The notes below the pieces were generated by a model. The model did no database searches, had not been told where the DNA came from, and was given only the letters and a program-made list of their open reading frames with translations. Shown one piece after another: positions 58,913-64,000 of a stretch of 64,000 bases of DNA (the first letter of the stretch is position 1; the number at the start of each line of letters is the position of its first letter). A program made the translations under genes and the position numbers. Source of the stretch: Letharia columbiana (lineage: Eukaryota > Ascomycota > Lecanoromycetes > Lecanorales > Parmeliaceae); the NCBI RefSeq assembly GCF_014066305.1, contig NW_023501117.1, forward strand, positions 121,711 to 185,710, given 5' to 3'.

Positions 58913-59440
58913 AGCTTCTGGAAGAAATAAGAAATGCTCTTCTTAGACGGGCTTTGTGTCGTTCATCGAATCAATCTAGTACCCAGCAACGCAGGAAACA
59001 AGCTACAGGTCCTGAATACGGTAGAGCTTGTACTTTCTGTCAGGGAACGGCGACGTCAAATAGAAGAGTCGTGTACCATCAACCGGAAGTGATTGAACAG
59101 TGCTGACCAACGAAGGAAAATCTTCGATAAGGAGAGAGTGTCTTGTTAAATGTTTTATATAGTCCGGAAACAACTATTCGATGTCTATGTATTCAATTAG
59201 CAACACAATGATGGCATAATTTCCACAAGATGGGGTGCCAACGGTCAGTAGCCAAAAGTGAGGGGTTCTGACATCTTACGGAAAGGACATTGCGGAGCGT
59301 ACTTCAGTCTCAGTGACGCCCCAGTTACTTGTATGAGGATTTGTCGCAAGCTGCAAATCGATTCTTCGTATGCAATATCGAATTGTTGGTCTTCGAGCAA
59401 CATACAACGCTAATCTGTAAAGTGTCTGCTTTACTGTAAA
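58913..59440. other. Intergenic upstream of the 2EXR gene
   Basis: 528 bp between the intact 2EXR gene start and the last recognisable piece of its decayed paralogue. I see no gene. Confidence 0.5.
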
Positions 59441-60374
59441 TCACGAGGCAGGGATTGTCAGTTGCGTAGAGCCCTCCTCGTCGCTCCGTTTGCTTGATAC
59501 TTGTTGCTGCGGTTGATCCCCAATCACTCTGTACTTGTGAGGCACTGCTTCACCCGGAAATCCCCACCTAAGTAAGCCATTTTTCCAAAGACCTCCTGTC
59601 TCATTTGCCCAGGCATGCCTTCGCACCTCCTTTTTGCCATTCTTAGAGTCATCCTCTGTCCACTAATGGTTCGAAGCAGTCAAGCACCTTTTCATGACTC
59701 AACTTCAAGACAAGCACCCAGTCCAGTCCTTGGGACCTCCTTCTGAAAGCTTCAGACATCGAGCGTAGAAGATTCGCCTCCTCTGCCCCAAGGCGCAAAT
59801 GGAGATCGATTGTCATACGCCTGAGATAAGGGAAGTCTTGACCGAGACTGAGTCTCTGTTTCGTGAGGTATGTCACCCATGAAGCGACCTGTTTGTGATG
59901 TTGGCGGGCAAATTTGATCCCGATCTCCTGGATTGCCCAGCTTGTGCGCAATCAGTGCCCCAGCGGAAGCTGCTCGCAGTAGCGGGATCAGAGAAACGGA
60001 AACTGTCTCGAATAGAGAATAGGGCTGGCTTAAAGTCGGATAAGACGACAAGTCTGAAGAAGTGATGTTGACAGCTCCGGGAGAAGAGGCCGTACCGGTT
60101 CCTGATAGACTGGGTTTGCGCGCCGGTGATGCTTTGCAACATGTTGCACACAGCCTTTGTTACTCAGAAAAATGAGCCCGCAAAACAGGCATTCGTACGG
60201 CATGGAACTTGTTCTTCCATAGTTTCTGCGCGCGAAGATGTCGCTGGGGATGGACATGCCCTCCTTCTGAATGGGCAGCAGTTTGTAGATCATGATGCGG
60301 ACCTCCGACGGGATTTTGAAAAGAGAGCTGGCACTCACAGCTACCTCGAAAGCTGGTCTATGCTGACAAGGCAT
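59441..60374 (-). pseudogene. Decayed tandem paralogue of the 2EXR gene
   Basis: The ATG at 60374 opens a frame (stop at 60030) with SASSLFKIPSEVRIMIYKLL, a Cys/His segment (CLFCGLIFLSNKGCVQHVAK) and SLLQTCRLIRL, all matching the intact gene at 57929. The similarity then moves to other frames. Around 59.87-60.03 kb SFRFSDPATASSFRWGTDCA matches FCFEDAATPNFFRWSTDQA. At 59649-59951 DFPYLRRMTIDLHLR matches DFPHLKGITITLGRG. At 59441-59626 WKNGLLRWGFPGEAVPHK matches WKNAIIWWGLPGEEAPCK. At least two frameshifts break it. A spliced gene is less likely because no clean introns fit the shifts. Confidence 0.78.
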
Positions 60375-61134
60375 GGTGGTCAGTAGCCTTAAAAGTGTTG
60401 AAGGTACACCTTGGTACGAAGAGCATTGCGGGGTGGAACGAGAACTTGAGCTGCAGCGTCCGACTTCAAACCTCGAGCATCTTTTGAAGAACCATGAACG
60501 AACAGACGACGAACAGCTAAGAATTGGAGTGAGACATTGAGGTGGAGCATAGGACTTCAAGTCACGGGAATATCCCCAAGGACAGAAGGTCAGGTAGTAC
60601 ACGCTATAGCTAGAAGCTGGGCCCAGATAGAGAGCGTATCGATCAACCCTGACCCAGAGCTCGAACACTAGATCGGGTAATGAATTTTGAGAACTCGGTG
60701 TACTCTACTACCCTGCAAAACGAGGTCTTGTGAGGTGGTGCAGAGGGAAATGAGACCTGCTGGTGCTTGATATTACGGTGATGATTGCGCCTAGATTCTT
60801 TATCAGAACATTATGTGAAAAAGCAATTCGGGAGGTGTCGGTGTAGGGGCCGACCTGTTCATTATCATAAATTATGAACAGGTCTGAGAAGTTAGTGGGG
60901 GGTCCTCAATCTATCAAAAGTCCTCAATCGATCAATCTTTTAGATTTAACTCAGAAATGCTTGCTTAACATATTACATGCTGCCGACAAAGAATCCCCAT
61001 CTCATCTCTCTACACTTCCTCGAATCAAATCTATCTAGCAATCTCTTGACCTATATCCGCCATATCCAGCTCCTCCGTTACCCCTCGAAGCCTAGGCTCC
61101 CCTATCGAAGCTGTCGTCACACTCTCTCCACACA
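60375..61134. other. Intergenic between pseudogene and YPI1
   Basis: 760 bp between oppositely oriented starts. The inverted pair TTCATTATCATAAATTATGA near 60859-60878 is AT-rich. I see no gene. Confidence 0.5.
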
Positions 61135-61716
61135 ATGGCCCCTCCCATGCATCAACAAACCTCATCCCGCACCCATTCCACCACCACTACAGCGGCCACA
61201 GCTACGCAAACCCTAACATCAAACCCCGTTCTCCGCCTGCGTGCTACAGCTCCCTCACCGCAGAACCGGAGGCGGATACAATGGGCTGAAGACGTCGTCG
61301 ACAATGAGGGACTGGGGCGGAAGACATCGAAAGGTTCGTGCATCTACGCCCGGTGGCCCCTTTCTCCTACTACGAGGCCATAACTGACTGACTGACATGG
61401 CACGACGATTCTAGTCTGCTGCATCTACCACGCGCCCCGCCCCGTCGGCGAATCCTCTTCCGAGTCCTCCTCCGGCTCCTCTTCGGACAGCGACTCCGCG
61501 GGCGACGACAGCGGGAACAACGATGGCCGGGCGCGCATGGGCGGGAAGGGCAAAGCGAAGAAGCAGAGGCATCGGCACGGTGAGCCGGGCGAGGGCTGTG
61601 GGCATGATCACGGTGATGGGGGACGAGGGGAAAGTGCGACGGGGAGGGTGAAGAGGAAGGGTGCGAATGCTTATGAGACGGCGCCGAAAGTGAAGACGGC
61701 GGAGGTCAAGCCGTGA
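61135..61716 (+). CDS. YPI1: Type 1 phosphatase regulator Ypi1 (inhibitor-3)
   Basis: Two exons, 61135-61333 and 61415-61716, encode 166 aa. The core is [20 protein letters not shown] then [12 protein letters not shown], the Ypi1/PPP1R11 signature. It includes the PP1-docking RIQW (residues 47-50, an RVxF-type motif) and the VCCIYH segment (67-72). A Ser/Asp-rich stretch and a His/Gly-rich segment ([18 protein letters not shown]) follow, then a basic tail. Ypi1 binds the PP1 catalytic subunit in the nucleus and is needed for its mitotic functions in yeast. Placement of the 81 bp intron at AAA-G restores the conserved K-V-C-C. Confidence 0.93.
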
Positions 61717-62518
61717 GGTGTCGGAAAGAGGAGGTCGGTGGGCTCCGTACAGTGTAGAGCATGGGCAGGCGTTCTAAAGGGATCATTGCCCATAAGATTC
61801 GGCAGTGAGCTCGAGGGACTGGATCCTTTCTGTCGGTTGCTCGATTCGTCGATGGGCCGGAAAGTATTGTGTCGGCTTCCCTCTGGCTAAAAGTCGCCGA
61901 GATTGAAAAAAAAGGTTCGGGTCTGGAGAAGCGGCTTTTGTGGCTTTTCCTTTTAGCTTTTCCCCCCGTGAATGCCAATGTCGAAAGTTCGGGCAGGCAA
62001 ACCCCACGGGGCAGCCTTTCGGAAGCATGTTCAATGTCATCACAACAATGAGAGCTGCGGGTCTAGAGGCTGGGCGTCCGGGACGTTGCGCAAAGCCCGG
62101 CGGATCATTGCCGTCTTCGACCAGAAAGCACACGAGCAAGTTCGGATGGGACTCGCTGGAATTCAATGATAAGCGTTCAGGGATCACCCGATGGTGCCCG
62201 GATGGCGTGCAGGAAACCTTCGGCATTGAAAAGGCTCGATGCGGCAGGTGCTGAGCTTAGTTCGACGACTTCAATACGCAGGGTTGGTGATGATTGGTAT
62301 ATGCTTATTTGTGCTATGCGTCTTATATACGAGTACGTGCGAATCAAATGCTCAAAACTTCATATGCTCGTACACCACATGACTCGAATTTGCCAGCGAG
62401 ATTATGCAGAATGATTCCAAAGATACAATGCAGTAGGCTGACCTATCAGACGTTTGGAGAAGATAAGGAAATATGCAGAAATCATGTATTCACTCCCTTA
62501 GTTCGCCCAGCCACCTGC
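61717..62518. other. Intergenic, convergent 3' ends
   Basis: 802 bp between YPI1 (+) and the protease (-). The 147 aa minus-strand frame at 61783-62226 has no domain and is not called. Confidence 0.5.
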
Positions 62519-63816
62519 TCAAGTTGACTTGGCGGCGAATCCGATTTCGGGCGTGCTGGCACCGTTGAACACTACGAACTGCGACTTGAGGAAGATGTCA
62601 CCGTAGATAGAGAAGCCAATGCCGGCATTTGATTGAATACCACCGAAGCACTCTGTAAGTTTGTTAGTATGTGTCCAATAACAGAGGCAGGGTGAGAACT
62701 TACGGCTGCCAGTTGCTGGGGCATAGTTGATGTAAGTTCCTGGAACAACGGCTCTGTAGCTTCCGATGCCAAGCGTAATGCTTGGTAGAGTAGCAGAGCA
62801 CGGGAAGATATAACCTCCTTGGGATGCACTGTTGGTGGCACCGGAGACCTTGGCGTAGTAGGCCTTGACAGCTGCGGCTGGGAGATACAGAAGCGTGGTA
62901 CCCGTGTCGGCGATGGCGTCAATCGACGACGAGACGAACGTTCCAGAGCCGACAGCATAGCCGTTTCCGGTGAATTCCCAGAATCCATTGGCGGTGTTTA
63001 CAGGGACGTAAGTGATGCTGCCCGTGTGTTCGGAGGAATCAATGTAGCCAAAGTTGTAATTGCCCGGGTTACCTTTCTTCAGATTTGCAGTGAAGAGAGG
63101 AGAAGCAAGAGTGGGTATGGCGTTTTCGAAGAATGTCGCCACCTGGTTTGGGCTCGCTGTATTGATGCTATCGAATGCAAGGCCAAGTAGCCCGTCGCTT
63201 GCGGCATCGGATTGGAATTCTGCGCTGATTGTTTCCGCTGCCTCGACAGCCTGGCTGGTCACGGTGGTACCACCAACCACGACTTTATCGATGTAAACGT
63301 TGCCTGATGCGCTGCTTCCATCGCCATAAGAAATGCTCCACGTCTCTCCACTGTCTAATTTTCCGGATGTGGAAGGATTGTAGAGAGTGTGGCCACTCTG
63401 CTCGTTTGTGGGAAGCTCGGTTGAGAACACCCATCTTCTGGAATTCAGTACTTGCAAGTTTGTGGGCTACGGGTGCTTATGAATGCCGCTTACAAGTCAG
63501 ATGACCCAGTGTCAAAGTCCAGGTTCAAAGTCGTTCCACCAATAGTCACAGGACACAGATACTCAGCATCGTATTCCTCCGGACTGGCGGTCACAGTACC
63601 ATCATTGTTTGCAGCGGCGGCGGCGATGACAGCGGGTACCGCCTTGCCGTATTTGGCGTAGGTTTTGGCCAAGGCAGATGGACCAGACAGGATGAATGGC
63701 TTTTGTACCGTCTGATCGAGCCTGAAAGCCGCACCGCCCTTCTTGAGCTCAACCGGGACAGCAGAAATAAGAGATATGAGGGCCGAAGCCGCGCCAAGGG
63801 CTCTGATGCAGCTCAT
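62519..63816 (-). CDS. Secreted pepsin-family aspartic protease (aspergillopepsin-like)
   Basis: Three exons, 63494-63816, 62704-63434 and 62519-62652, encode 395 aa. A signal peptide (residues 1-19) and a propeptide to about residue 80 precede the mature enzyme. The two catalytic aspartates are Asp102 (DFDTGSSDLWVFS) and Asp284 (AIADTGTTLLYLP), and the flap Tyr lies in WSISYGDGSSASG. The C-terminal lobe ends with GIGFSIYGDIFLKSQFVVFN. Members digest protein outside the cell at acid pH. Intron 2 (51 bp) is a multiple of three with no stop. The start at 63816 gives a proper signal sequence. Confidence 0.95.
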
Positions 63817-63938
63817 GATGTATGTGAAGGACTGGTCTTTAGATTTAGACTGGGACAGATGTATTGTACGGGCGGAATCGAAATTCGTGAGTTGAAGACT
63901 GATGAATGAGGCATTTCGAGAGGGGAATTGAAAGACTC

Positions 63939-63944
63939 TTTATA
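63939..63944 (-). promoter_or_regulatory. TATA box candidate of the protease gene
   Basis: TATAAA on the minus strand (CTATAAAGAG context), about 125 bp upstream of the protease ATG. Position and context fit a core promoter. Confidence 0.5.
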
Positions 63945-64000
63945 GACAGTTTATGATCATCACTTGCGAAGCAAAAAACGCTAAGGCGTCTATTTACCAC

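Noticed and set aside
61783..62226. 147 aa minus-strand ORF
   Set aside because: Between convergent genes, with no recognisable motif, and other frames are open here as well.
1..64000. Biosynthetic gene cluster, CRISPR array, tRNA or rRNA genes
   Set aside because: No synthase, P450 or transporter grouping, no spaced repeats, and no convincing tRNA cloverleaf was found by eye.

Overview
The window is nuclear DNA of a filamentous ascomycete (Pezizomycotina, most likely a Dothideomycete; the class is inference). The evidence is compact genes with many 45-60 bp GT-AG introns, GC-rich coding regions, and recognisable fungal proteins: shugoshin, DASH subunit Dad2, Spc25, Rrn6, a Pho81/NUC-2 type SPX-ankyrin protein, Ecl1 and Ypi1. 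Exons were joined by hand. Every spliced model keeps the reading frame from start to stop, which is the main support for the junctions.

Layout. 1-6.9 kb: the 3' part of a single-pass membrane protein, an arrestin-like protein, a long gene-poor stretch, and an Ecl1-type zinc protein. 9.3-24 kb: a dense block in which several chromosome-segregation genes lie close together (shugoshin and DAD2 divergent, then a TPX2-motif protein, then SPC25). It also holds a CHY/RING ubiquitin ligase and the Pol I factor RRN6, which is divergent from SPC25. An 876 bp insertion with a 40 bp direct duplication sits at 15.0-16.0 kb. 24.3-38.2 kb: a coiled-coil protein with an odd frame switch, exportin-1 (CRM1), a secreted expansin/RlpA-like protein, a PHO81/nuc-2 homologue and a Ser/Thr-rich membrane protein. 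39-49 kb: probable mitochondrial genes (uL3m, COA1, a small LYR-like protein, a carrier), a small multi-pass membrane protein and a large DUF2293-type protein. 49.4-53.5 kb: a CCDC25/Jlp2 homologue and another single-pass membrane protein. 55.6-60.4 kb: three proteins with an F-box-like (2EXR) LPxEhR motif, one of them a decayed paralogue. 61.1-63.8 kb: the PP1 regulator YPI1 and a secreted pepsin-family protease.

Most genes are conserved housekeeping genes. I see no biosynthetic cluster, CRISPR array or tRNA gene. The most interesting points are gene-structure oddities: a start codon split by an intron, an 18-nt exon, a 1-nt exon or stwintron, and a GC-AG intron. Also notable are the clustering of mitotic genes with palindromic CpG-rich promoter elements, the TPRT-like insertion, the natural Thr at the leptomycin site of CRM1, and the decaying 2EXR paralogue.
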